Shown here: positions 1-9,419 of the stretch, in pieces | Position numbering within the stretch: the first letter of the stretch is position 1 | Layout of the letters: each line of letters begins with the position of its first letter | NCBI RefSeq assembly: GCF_036711975.1 | Contig: NC_091972.1 | Location: forward strand, 33,361,001 to 33,425,000 | Length of the DNA: 64,000 bases | DNA from: Onthophagus taurus | Lineage: Eukaryota; Arthropoda; Insecta; Coleoptera; Scarabaeidae | Reading direction: 5' to 3' | Notes under the pieces: generated by a model | What the model was told of the DNA's origin: nothing | The model's input: only the letters and a program-made list of their open reading frames with translations | Database searches by the model: none | Translations under genes and position numbers: made by a program

Positions 1-399
1 AAAGTCATATCTGCCATATCGACATTTTTCGAATAGAATGTTTATGCATCATCACGTAATTTAGTAGAGAGCGATTTCGAAGATGACCTTCTCTTATCAA
101 CCTTTGTAACTAAGATCATAACTAAAAACACTTCTAATAATAAGCCTATTTCTTTGTGTAAAAATAGTTAATATTAATCATCTACCATTAGCAAATAAAC
201 TCGAAAAGAAAATAACTAGAAAGTATAACTTTGGCTGAGACTCTCACAAACTGTTTTATTAGTTTTAATGTTATGCGTAGAATGGTTTTCGGATACAAGA
301 AGTTCTTACGCAGAATGTTGCTGGGGCAATTTTGATTCCTTGAGCCACTGCCCCTGTCCCATAATCTTCTGGAATTCTAAATATAAATTATTGAATTTT

Positions 400-507
400 G
401 GGCTAGTTAACGTTACACTAAAACAAATCTATGGATTAAATATTACACAAATATCTATTTCAGGATTTTCAGCTGGTTCATACTTTGGAACACAAAAGAA
501 AACATAG
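400..507 (+). pseudogene. possible PHB-depolymerase-like coding scrap
   Basis: This short reading frame contains ISISGFSAGSYFGTQ. It resembles the nucleophile-elbow motif (G-x-S-x-G) of poly(3-hydroxybutyrate) depolymerase-like secreted esterases found in some invertebrates. The frame is open upstream to about 268 and stops at 505-507, and no matching exon is obvious on either side. It could be one exon of a broken gene or a chance match. The assignment rests on a single motif, so confidence is low. Confidence 0.22.
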
Positions 508-704
508 CATATTATATCAATATCATCAATTTATTTTCATATTAGTTGAAATTTCAGATACAATAGTCATGAAAAATTTGACAACAATTCCTAGTAGAAT
601 TAAAACATTCCAAGACATTTCATAAAAGTTAAAGATTTACAACTAGATAATCTGCACTTAGAATCGGAAAGGCTGTTGCGATGCGTCTTTTCAGATTTTT
701 GGTG

Positions 705-912
705 GATGAAACTTAGGATTTAGACGTTCAGCATCAGGATGTTGAGGATTCTTATTTTGGAAGGCGTAAATCAAAGTTTTTGCCAACTCCATTTTGAAAT
801 CATAGTACTGACACGGATTTTCACCCTTGGCGTTAGCGTACCGGCGATATTGTATCCAAGTAGCAGCAGATGCGAAATCTACACCGTGTAAGTGTAGCAG
901 TCTACTTTCCTG
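705..912 (-). pseudogene. piggyBac transposase C-terminal remnant (distal part)
   Basis: Read on the minus strand, the segment from about 890 to 708 encodes VDFASAATWIQYRR followed by DFKMELAKTLIYAF and a stop. These match the conserved tail of piggyBac (PGBD) transposases, where a D-x-A-x-x-N-A-W-x-L-Y-R block precedes a D-F-K-x-x-x-A-x-x-L block. The same gene resumes on the far side of the inverted-repeat element at 915-2578, so this is the downstream half of an interrupted transposase. The two halves are not in one frame, so the gene is dead. The catalytic aspartates are not in this part. Confidence 0.6.
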
Positions 913-1582
913 TACAGGGTGGGCAAATTTGGGTGTTATTATAGGCTATCTCAGAAACTATAAGAGATACAAAAAAAGTAGGTGCCATGTCCTGGTCTCT
1001 TTTTCCGAGACTAATCCAATCCCGTAAAGACCAAATCTCTATCTTCTTTTGTTTTTAAGTTATCACCAAAAAGTCAAATTCTAGTGATTTCAAAAAATGC
1101 TCATATTTCGTTTATTTTTCAAATTAGAGAAATGGGGTTAATGCATTCTTAAGACACTTTTTTGAGTAGAATATACTGCCGTTGAAAAATTTTTAACATA
1201 GCTGATAATTTTTGAGATATAACATAAAGTTGTATTTTTTTAAATACAAACTATACTTTATTATGATATTACTGAAAAGAGCATATTTTTAGCTTTCCAA
1301 TGATGTATCGCACGCATGATGTTTCTGCGGAAAATAAGCGTTATTTTTCAATTTTTAAAATATTATAGATTAAAATACAAATTTTTAATTATAGTAGGCG
1401 AGGAAAACGCTAAATACTACTTAGTTACTATAGCAACGTGAGTTTACTTGTCATTTCATTCATGAATTTTGCGAAACAAGTTTCCCGTTTAAGAAGTTCC
1501 GCATTATCTTTAAATAAAACGATAAAATTAAATATAGAATATATTGGAGTCCGCTTTGAAGATGATACATAAGTCTTCATTC

Positions 1583-1614
1583 AACACCGTTTGAATGGGG
1601 ATTCAAACGGTGTT
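1583..1614. repeat. perfect 14-bp palindrome, GGGG loop
   Basis: The arms AACACCGTTTGAAT (1583-1596) and ATTCAAACGGTGTT (1601-1614) are perfect reverse complements around a GGGG loop. The hairpin sits near the centre of the non-autonomous element, well away from its terminal repeats. Confidence 0.85.
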
Positions 1615-1649
1615 TCTCCGAAAGTCCGCTCCCAGTTTATGATTCCTAA

Positions 1650-1765
1650 TTGTCCTCTATCTCACTCAATTTCAAAAGAAAAGATTGCTGATATCAAAAA
1701 ACTTCTACATCTTATGTTTGGGGAAAACTGGGAAAATACTACCGAAGATTTCATTCATTGATACC
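1650..1765 (+). pseudogene. coding-like scrap inside the inverted-repeat element
   Basis: One plus-strand frame reads SISKEKIADIKKLLHLMFGE followed by NWENTTEDFIH, a stop and YRTVL. The composition is protein-like, with a helix rich in K, E and L. This resembles short ORF fragments repeatedly found in insect transposons, but I cannot name the family. It may be the last trace of a captured or ancestral ORF. Confidence 0.3.
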
Positions 1766-2580
1766 GAACTGTTCTAATCTTACAACCAGTAAGTTGAGTA
1801 GAAGAAGATGACAGTTTATGACTGTTTAGTTCCTGAAGTTGTCCATATTTAATTATTCATTAATTAATACATTTCTTGTATTTTTAATAAACAAACTTTA
1901 AATGCTAATCATTTTTTATTGGTAAACAAAGTCAGGGATAAGATGCTGAGAAATTTAAATTAACTATTCAAAGTTTTTATTCGTTGGTACAAAACCAACT
2001 TATCCTGAATAATGGTACAAAACCAACTTTATTCTGTCATATTCGTGCAAAACCATATATTATAGCCACTAGGTAGTATTTACTGTCCGGACACGCCTAC
2101 TATAATCAAAATTTTGAACATTAGCGCTTACTATTTTCGAATTGAAAATTAACGCTTATTTTCTGCAAATACACCATACATGCGATACATCATTGGAAAG
2201 CTAAAAATATGCTCTTTTCTTTAACATCATAATCAAGTATAGTTTGTATTTAAAAAAACACAACTTTGTGTTATATCTCAAAAATTATCAAGTATATTTA
2301 AAACTTTTCAACGGCAGTATATTCTACTTAAAAAAGTGTCTTAAGAACGTATCAACCCCGTTTCTCTAATTTCAAAAATAAACGAAATATGAGCATTTTT
2401 TAAAATCACGAAAATTTGACTTTTTGGCTATAACTTAAAAACAAAAGAAGATAGAGGTTTGGTGTTTGCGGGATTGGCTTAGTCTCGAAAAAAGAGATCG
2501 GGACATGGCACCTACTTTTTTCATATCTCTTATAGTTTCTGAGATAGCCTATAATAACACCCAAATTTGCCCACCCTGTA

Positions 2581-2700
2581 CATTGCATATTTGCTGAGAA
2601 GTCTATCCCTCTCATAGAAGAGTTGTAAAATTGTACAGGTATAGGTATCGTCTAGAGGTATCTTCATGGTGAACAGCGATTTCTGTAAATGCGACAAAGA
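2581..2700 (-). pseudogene. piggyBac transposase remnant (proximal part)
   Basis: On the minus strand the bases just outside the inverted-repeat element encode TIPIPVQFYNSSMRGIDFSA. This matches the piggyBac block P-x-x-x-x-x-Y-N-x-x-M-G-G-V-D-x-x-D, in which the last aspartates include a catalytic residue; here the block is altered (M-R-G-I-D). The gene continues at 912-705. About ten residues and the frame are lost at the join, and an upstream stop (in the Leu-Asp region near 2655) also breaks it. Confidence 0.6.
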
Positions 2701-3095
2701 TTAGTTTGACATTAAATGGCTTTCATCCAACTATTTTATACCAAATTTCAAATTCATTCATTAAATCGGCAATATCTCACCAATATGCTGAAATCCTTGC
2801 AAAGTTGGGACAATTTCTACTATCTTCACCTATATACTGTCCTATCACCTATCTCTTCCTTTGACACAGACATATAAATACTATCACATCAAAATGTCTT
2901 GTAGTTTAGGAGCAGAAAGATTTGGACTATGAATTATTGTCTAGTACTTTCTTATTTTCTATGATTCTCATCTCTTTCTTCATTGAAACCGTAAATCTAA
3001 ACACATCTTACTTCGTTTTTGAGTATTTTCTAAGATCTTTAACACATGCGCAAGACTATACAAAGACGAAATAGAAAATCGTCCGGTACTTTAAA
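2701..3095. other. no gene seen
   Basis: AT-rich sequence without a convincing reading frame, inverted repeat or RNA gene. Confidence 0.4.
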
Positions 3096-3099
3096 ATAT

Positions 3100-3360
3100 G
3101 AGGAAAAACAATACAGCGATAAACTTTAAAAAAGAATGAATTGTATAATACATAATATATACATAATATACATAGTATATACATAATTTTGCATACAGGT
3201 TTGAATGTTTAAACATGCTAGCATCACTTAATTTGCCATATCCTACATCGATGTATCTGAAGCAATAATTGACAACGTTCATCGCAAATAATGCTGTAGA
3301 ATAATATTGTTTATAATTACAGTACATACCGCCATTATTTGATTCTTGTGGATTAAATTT
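3100..3360 (-). pseudogene. PIF/Harbinger transposase fragment
   Basis: The minus-strand frame reads GGMYCNYKQYYSTALFAM and then NYCFRYIDVGYGKLSDASMF. This fits the HARBI1-type nuclease core: a (N/S)-G-S-x-Y-Y-N-Y-K block, then V-D-A-x-Y-x-F-x-Y-I-D-V-G and S-D-A-x-x-F-x-x-S. The second catalytic aspartate region is present but degraded. Upstream and downstream domains are missing. The following bases on the plus strand belong to a different element (PLE). Confidence 0.55.
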
Positions 3361-3744
3361 TATCTTTAATTTAGCTCACAAATATAAATTTCCTTTACAA
3401 CTTATTGATACACTTTTTTATAAAATCATCATAAAACATGACCCTCTATTTAAAAAGACCATCCGAAATCCTGATAATTATTGTTCATTACCATACAATC
3501 CTTTGAATTTTAAAATTAAGCATATTTTACAAAATGACAACATTAAAGTTAGCTATAAAATTAACAACAACATTCTTAAATCACTCAGCAATTACAAGAA
3601 AAAAGAGCAAACACACAATTATTGCAGTGGAGTCTATTTTATTTCATGCATAAACTACAAAGCTATCTAGTATATCGGACAAACAGGTAGAAAATTATCA
3701 AAACGACTAGTAGAACACAAAACAAAACCTACTTCTAACGTATA
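3361..3744 (+). pseudogene. Penelope-like element, 3' ORF fragment with GIY-YIG domain (left part)
   Basis: The translation carries HKYKFPLQLIDTLFYK, then YKINNNILKSL, then an endonuclease core with GVYFISC and YIGQTGRKLSKRLVEHK. This is the spacer plus GIY-YIG domain found after the reverse transcriptase in PLEs. One stop lies just before YIGQTG. The reading is cut at 3744 by a Tc1/mariner-type element and resumes at 5386. The reverse transcriptase is absent, so this is a 5'-truncated copy, different from the PLE pair near 17-22 kb. Confidence 0.75.
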
Positions 3745-5383
3745 CAGGGTGATTCATTAGCTCTATGACAAACTTTGGCAGATGAAAGGTGATGCGATTC
3801 TAAGGAAAAAATGTTATATGAATATGGGTCCGATTCATTTTGGTTAAAGAGTTACAAGCCTTTGAAAATTTTACACAGTTTAATAGGCAAATGAAAATGT
3901 AACAAAAAATAAGTTTAAAAATTACAAAAATTGTTCGAAATGTCCGCCTTCAGCTTGAATGCACGCTTCACATCGACGAAGTAAAGATTCGCAACAATCG
4001 CAACAATAATTATGAAACACAAATACAGAGTTGGCTGTGATAACAAAACTGAGTTCTTTATGTCAAACATTTCAATTTACTCTATTCTGTGTGTTTCAAA
4101 GTTTATAATTGTCAGAGTTTTGATCGAAAACGAAAATGCATGTATTTACGACTGAAGAATATGCAGATATTATTTTTGGTATACGGGCTTTGTAACGTAA
4201 ACGCTTGGCAAGCAGCAAGAGAATACCTTCGTAGGTTTCCAAATAGACATCAACCTGCCCATACAGTGTTTAGTGCATCATTTCGCAGACTGAGAGAAAC
4301 AGGTAACCCCGCTCCACTACATTCCGTTCGTCCCCATGATGTGAATGTACAAAATGAAGAACGTGTTATTGATTTAGTACTTGACGACCCTTCAATTAGT
4401 ACTCGGCGTATAGCGAGCATGTTACAAATATACCAAAGTTTTGTATGGCGTGTATTGAATCGAGAAATGTTACATCCGTTTCATCGCCAACATGTTCAAG
4501 CAATACATCCTGGAGATACTGAGCAACGCTTAGCATTTTGCCACTGGATTATTCAGCAACATGCTCAAAATAATAACTTCATTTCCCAAGTTCTGTGGTC
4601 TGATGAAGCGTGTTTCACTAGGGACGGCATAAATAATTATCATAACGAACATGTGTGGTCCTTGCAACATCCACATGCAATTAGACCAGGAAGATTTCAG
4701 CAACGGTTTAGTGTAAACGTTTAGGGTGGCATTTTGAACAATTCTTTGCTACCTGTATGGGTGATAAATGAACGCTTAAATGCAAATATGTACAGAAATT
4801 TCTTGGGACATAACCTTTTCGATTTTATCGACGACGTACCACTTAACATCGTTCAAAATATGTGGTATCAGCACGATGGTGTACCACCACATCGAGGAAG
4901 AGAAGTCATCGCTTGGTTACATGAACATTTTCCAAACAAATGGATTGGCAATGGAGGTCCAGTAGTCTGGCCACCACGATGCCCAGATCTAAATCCGCTG
5001 GATTATTATTTCTGGGGACACATGAAGCAGCTTGTGTACCATGTAGAAATTACTACCCGTCAGCAACTACTGGACAGAATTCAAGATGCAGCTAATAGCA
5101 TACGGAATGATCCAAATATCATACGTCGTGTGATAGAATCTTTACTTCGTCGATGTGAGGCGTGCATTCAAGCTGAAGGCGGACATTTCGAACAATTTTT
5201 GTAATTTTTAAACTTATTTTTTATGTTACATTTTCATTTGCCTATTAAACTGTGTAAAATTTTCAAAGGCTTGCAACTCTTTAACCAAAATGAATCGGAT
5301 CCATATTCATATAACATTTTTTCCTTAGAATCGCATCACTTTTCATCTGCCAAAGTTTGTCATAGAGCTAATGAATCACCCTG
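3745..5383 (+). mobile_element. complete Tc1/mariner-superfamily element (DD41D), TA duplication
   Basis: Terminal inverted repeats of about 246 bp start CAGGGTGATTCATTAGCTC (arms 3745-3990 and 5136-5383). TA duplicates lie at 3743-3744 and 5384-5385. The right arm includes the last 70 bases or so of the transposase frame, so the left arm carries an antisense copy of the protein's C-terminus. The arms differ by only a few bases and a 2-nt indel, implying a fairly recent insertion. It interrupts a PLE ORF. Confidence 0.9.
4136..5204 (+). pseudogene. Tc1/mariner transposase, broken by one frameshift and one stop
   Basis: A cut-and-paste transposase of the type annotated in insects as DUF4817-containing or Tc3-like. 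The likely start is the ATG at 4136 (MHVFTTEEYADIIF). A one-base shift near 4178 moves the frame into the long ORF (AWQAAREYLRRFPNRHQP, the N-terminal helix-turn-helix). A TAG at 4722-4724 sits where the family has Trp, and the frame then runs on to 5204. Catalytic motifs are LWSDEACFTRDG, YQHDGVPPH and PDLNPLDYYFWG. I count 41 residues between the second and third aspartates, a DD41D spacing. All three acidic residues survive. Length is about 356 codons, normal for the family. Only two lesions separate it from an open frame. Confidence 0.85.
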
Positions 5384-5385
5384 TA

Positions 5386-5580
5386 TAAACATAGACTTGA
5401 AACAGGACACAAAATTGACTTAAAAAATTCCACTCTTATACACATATGTACCAAAGATAATAAACTCGACTTACTCTAACAATTCGAAATCGACAAACAT
5501 AGAGATGACCCGAAAATCTTAGTAATGAATGATCAGATCAGCCTTATAGAAACCCCTCTCTATTCCTTTTTATAAATATA
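5386..5580 (+). pseudogene. Penelope-like element, 3' ORF fragment (right part)
   Basis: This continues the PLE ORF after the transposon: KHRLETGHKIDL, then FEIDKHRDDPKILVMNDQ and ISLIETPLYSF before a stop. The same C-terminal pattern (E-I-D-K followed by L-N-D-Q and T-P-L-Y) ends the PLE pair at 18-21 kb. One internal stop is visible. Removing the transposon and one TA leaves the two flanks in the same frame, so the insertion hit a then-continuous ORF. Confidence 0.75.
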
Positions 5581-5870
5581 ATATATAGTATGTATTTTGT
5601 TCTGGTATGTACAATTGGTCGAATATTTCGGAAGACCTGTTTTCAGATTTTTTGTATGCGTCCTTTTACATTTATTTCATTTTAATTCGTTGTCGTTTAA
5701 AGTGCACTTAATTTTATTTTATATATACAAATGTATGTGTTTTTAAATTATATCAACATGTATTAACTAATTATATATGATATTTATCAATTTTCTTAAA
5801 TTTTGACTGTTTTTTCTTTAGATTTTTATAATTTTATTTATATTTTGTAAATTTGTACGCATTTATAGAT
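5581..5870 (+). other. PLE 3' untranslated region
   Basis: Non-coding AT-rich stretch between the end of the PLE ORF and the hammerhead-like motif; it contains several TTTTAT runs and no frame. Confidence 0.5.
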
Positions 5871-5914
5871 TTGGCTGATGATGATCGTTATTAATTGATC
5901 GAAACCGGTACCAA
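5871..5914 (+). ncRNA. hammerhead-ribozyme-like motif at the PLE 3' end
   Basis: The motif has the order expected of a type I hammerhead. Stem I 5' strand is TTGG (5871-5874), then the core CTGATGA (5875-5881) and stem II GATC/GATC (5883-5886, 5897-5900). GAAA (5901-5904), a 2-bp stem III with a 2-nt loop, GTA (5908-5910) and the stem I 3' strand CCAA (5911-5914) follow. One extra T lies between the core A and stem II. Hammerhead motifs with very short stem III are known from PLE terminal repeats and are thought to work as dimers. The same layout with different stems recurs at 17550 and 22410. Confidence 0.65.
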
Positions 5915-5989
5915 GTACATTTAATATAAATCAAACAGCTTTAAGAGTTTCATTTTAATTTCCCAAACATTACTATTTGGTGACTGCAA

Positions 5990-6740
5990 CTGTTTGAAAT
6001 CTTTTAGCAATTTCAATCAGCTTCTCTGATGAACGTTAAGATATAACTATTTCTGATAATTTATTTCATATTGTCTCACATACGTCTTGGATAATGCTAC
6101 TAGCAGTATATATATCAATATGAAAATTATAAGGTCATTTGGCCAATAAGCAATCCGTAGATAAATAGCTAAAAGAAAAAAGAAACTTTTGCAGGTAATC
6201 CTTATAGGAATTACCTAAAAACTGGAAAAATATCAGAGACAATTTTTCAAGGGATATTCAACAGAGAAAAGGAAAATCAAAACCTGGAGGGTATCAGAAA
6301 TTCTAAATCTAAAATTGATAAAAAATATTTTACTCTATGAAAGATAGAATATTAAATTCGGTTGAGAACTACGGAAAAAAAGCAAACATGTGATGGAAGA
6401 TGACAACCACAACTTTGCACTCTCTTTAGTAGCAACTCAAAATGTAAGTTTGATATTATAATAAATTAAGATCTGAAATCCCAGTACTTGATTTAATGAA
6501 TTTTTTCTGCCTGAGCAGCACTGTTGTAAAGATGATATTTTATTTTAAAAAATCAGTGTGACAAATTTGTTTCATATAAAATGATTTATTACGTTTTTAC
6601 AACGATTGGTTTTTTTGAAAAATAGTTGTTTTTTCAAATTAACATGAGGTACGGTCTATTTTTCGATTCGAACAATAGTAATTCTTTAAAAAAGGGTTTT
6701 CCCAAAAAACAGTTTTTTACCTGACATTATTGTAAATAAT
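5990..6740. other. no gene seen
   Basis: AT-rich, with no recognisable frame, repeat boundary or RNA gene. Confidence 0.4.
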
Positions 6741-7014
6741 TTTTTATGGTTTGTATGATCTATATATATTCAAAACGTGTTCGTATCCAAACAGTGCTAA
6801 AGCGTCTAGGCCGTGAAAATGCTGTTTTCAAGGTTTCAATTTATCAAAGAAGAAGAGAAAAAGCAATTGCAAAATATTCTACAAGTGGAAACAACTATTC
6901 ACAGCAAATAATGACTATATTGTATTGTATGCAATAATGAGAACGCATATCGTTCGATACAGTTTTTAACCGTGATCATCGTAAATGTAAAGACACTCTG
7001 TAATTTGAGCAAGA

Positions 7015-7690
7015 TTGATCAAGAAATCATGGGTTCAAACTAAATTCAGGATTGTTTTCGTTATGCGTCTACTGGGCATTGGGAGACAGGGATTAAATTT
7101 ATTTTGTAATCTTATGGATATGTGCAACATGTATACAATAATGTTATTGAATTGTAGAACAAAAAAGCAATTGAAGAAGAAAAAGGTGATGGTTCGTAGA
7201 AAAAATGCGGTTTCCAATCTTTATATGGCATAACGTCACTTATAGGTTACTATACTGGTAAAGTTATCGTTTTAGTCGTAAAAAGCAGTTATTGCATGAA
7301 GGGTTTGCAGCTAAGATGAAAGTCAATGCAATTACAGAAATGTTTTTGAGATCAGAAGAAAAGTTTGGTGTAAAATATGGCAACTGCCTATATAAAATAT
7401 ATAAGATTTATAAGTAACCAAAAATGAATGTATTGGAAAAACACACAAGCTTGGAGAGAAAATTTTCTTTTCCCTCCAACAGATGCTCTAATAAGAAAAC
7501 TGACTACATATTATGGCCTGGCAATTCACAGAGATACAGACAGTTATTATCAGATGTGCTCTACAAACGAACATCCAAATCATCAGTACTGTCCGCAAGG
7601 AATTAAGAGTTGGTGCGAGTGGTAAAAAGCTACATCATCCAGATGTACAAAAACATGTACTGGCAATTTATAAAGATCGGTTTGGCGATT
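7015..7690 (+). pseudogene. decayed Mutator-like transposase-domain protein
   Basis: Three blocks in changing frames match the 'Mutator-like transposase domain' proteins common in arthropod genomes. They are MRLLGIGRQGLNLFCNLMDM (about 7062-7121), LTTYYGLAIHRDTDS with MCSTNEHPNHQYCPQG and SWCEW (about 7497-7622), and LHHPDVQKHVLAIYKD (about 7631-7678). The Cys residues of the Q-x-C-P-x-G and S-W-C motifs remain. Stops and shifts separate the blocks and the DDE core is not complete. An upstream stretch from about 6760 (KRVRIQTVLKRLGRENAVF) may belong to it but is less certain. Confidence 0.6.
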
Positions 7691-8330
7691 GACCAAAGCA
7701 CCTACATTTTGGCTTGAAATTAGTCGCAATTCTTGTTTTCGACAAGCCTGTTTAATAAAGGACACAATACCATTTTAGAAATAATGAATTCATTGAATAT
7801 TGTTATTGGCAAGTAATCCAAAATATACTCCGATAAAATGGAATTATTCGGCAAAAGCGACGTAACGAATCGCTGTTCATAGAAGCTGGTTTTCCGAAGA
7901 ATTACCAAGAATTAGCCAAAATTGAGGAGTCTAAAAAGGTGGCACACCATGATATCTATACTCCCAAATTGGTTTGGTTTGGTAAAACTGATTTTCTACT
8001 GAACTTCTAATATTGCACACAGGACTTCTGGTAAAAATTTTGAAATAGTGCATTCCGAGACTCGAAATAAATATTCCAGAGATTTAAAGCTGTCGCCAGT
8101 GGTTAAATAGCGTAGCGTTATTTCAAGATTTACTTTTGGAGGAATAATGGCTATTCTCATTAGAGTATATGTTTTCAGGATTGAACTTTCTACCATTTGC
8201 AGCAAAGTATTTAAATTTATAGTACTTATTCTCAGTCTATTTCTATAGGCCGTCGAATCTTCTTCGGCTAATTCTTTTAAAAGGATACACAAGAAGCTCC
8301 CAACTTATCCCTGCGAGAAATACATTTCCT
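7691..8330 (-). pseudogene. PIF/Harbinger transposase fragment
   Basis: The best part is 8292-7996 on the minus strand. LLKELAEEDSTAYRNRLRIS is followed by a helix and then LRYLTTGDSFKSLEYLFRVS and SKFLPEVLCAI. This is the N-terminal region of HARBI1-type transposases (x-L-R-F-L-A-T-G-x-S-F-x-S-L-x-x-x-F-R-I-S, then S-K-F-I-P-E-V-C-x-A-I). Further 3' (7900-7700) only faint echoes of the nuclease domain can be read, including PNNSILSEYIL, through several frameshifts. It faces the Mutator-like remnant tail to tail. Confidence 0.55.
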
Positions 8331-8334
8331 CACC

Positions 8335-8905
8335 AATTTCTTGTAAAACAGCTCCAAGAACTAAGAAGTACTTTTTTGACATTGGTACCTAACATTTTCA
8401 CGGTATGTAACTGAACCAACCTTGATCTACAACTGTCCACGTTATAAACTTTTCCGTTTTGTTGCTAGTTTACTCGCCGATATAATTATACTATACTTTT
8501 TTACTATCTAGACATATTTTCAGATATTATATATTTCATAGTATAATGAATAAATAAACAGTAGTGAATGAACAAAATGTCTCAAATTAATTGCATTTTA
8601 TTAAAAATAAAATTTGAAAACGCATTTATTTTTAGTATCATAGTAAACAGTGTAAAGTTTCAGTATCTTTAAATTTATCTCCGCAACATTTACCGGTAAT
8701 AATTATTGTGAGAATAAATAAGAAATAAAAGGCAGGAAAATTTAATGTAATTATTTAATATTAAGGTTCAAATAAGAATCACATTCAAAGTTGTAGTTGA
8801 ATTTATTAAAATAAATCATAAGAACCAATATATAACTCATCATTCATTTACATAAATCAACGTCATAATTTTTTTTAACTCCAGTCACTTATTTTCCGTT
8901 AATTT
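8335..8905. other. no gene seen
   Basis: AT-rich; nothing recognised in any frame. Confidence 0.4.
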
Positions 8906-8906
8906 C

Positions 8907-9251
8907 TTGAGTGAGTGTGTTTTGACTACGAATAATTTAACAATAGTTTCCTTATTGACATCTAAAAGCGTTAAACGTTCATTGTTTGGTATTTTTTTCT
9001 TACCACATGGTGATTTTTATGATACCTATACACAAACATTTCCAAAAATTAATGCAATAATGAAATTTGCAATCGAAAAATTTTGCAACCCAGAAATCTA
9101 TGGCATAAATTATAATTCGTATTACCAAATCTTTATTAAATACACTTTGAACATCGCGAATTTCGTTGCAAAAATAATATTAATGGAATACCTCGTTCTA
9201 TTAGAGCTATTGTATACATTATTTAAAAGATCTTATTGTTTAAACACTTAA
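8907..9251 (+). CDS. unrecognised 114-codon ORF
   Basis: An open frame of 114 codons that I do not recognise. It reads FLPHGDFYDTYTQTFPKINA followed by a hydrophobic C-terminal third. The N-terminal half faintly recalls the start of a ligand-binding extracellular domain, but no diagnostic motif is present. It may be an exon remnant or a chance frame in AT-rich DNA. Confidence 0.15.
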   Translation: MSECVLTTNNLTIVSLLTSKSVKRSLFGIFFLPHGDFYDTYTQTFPKINAIMKFAIEKFCNPEIYGINYNSYYQIFIKYTLNIANFVAKIILMEYLVLLELLYTLFKRSYCLNT

Positions 9252-9419
9252 AATAAACCATTTATACATTTTTGTCATGCAAATATCAATTAGAACCAAA
9301 CATCAAAATATCAGCACCTAAAAATTCTTTAATATTGGGCGAAATTTAATTATGTAATTGTGTTTAGACGACCTTAGAATAAAATTTTAAATATCTTTTA
9401 TTTATTCCTATTTAGGTAA

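Larger units (their letters stand above)
915..2578. mobile_element. 1.66-kb terminal-inverted-repeat element, TA target duplication
   Basis: The ends are inverted copies starting CAGGGTGGGCAAATTTGGG. The similarity runs about 500 bp inwards on each side (about 915-1435 and 2060-2578), with scattered mismatches and small indels. A TA dinucleotide flanks both ends (913-914, 2579-2580), as expected for Tc1/mariner-superfamily transposition. No transposase frame is present, so it is non-autonomous. The core holds a perfect 14-bp hairpin at 1583-1614 and a coding-looking stretch near 1650-1760. It lies inside a piggyBac remnant, so it is the younger of the two. Confidence 0.85.
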
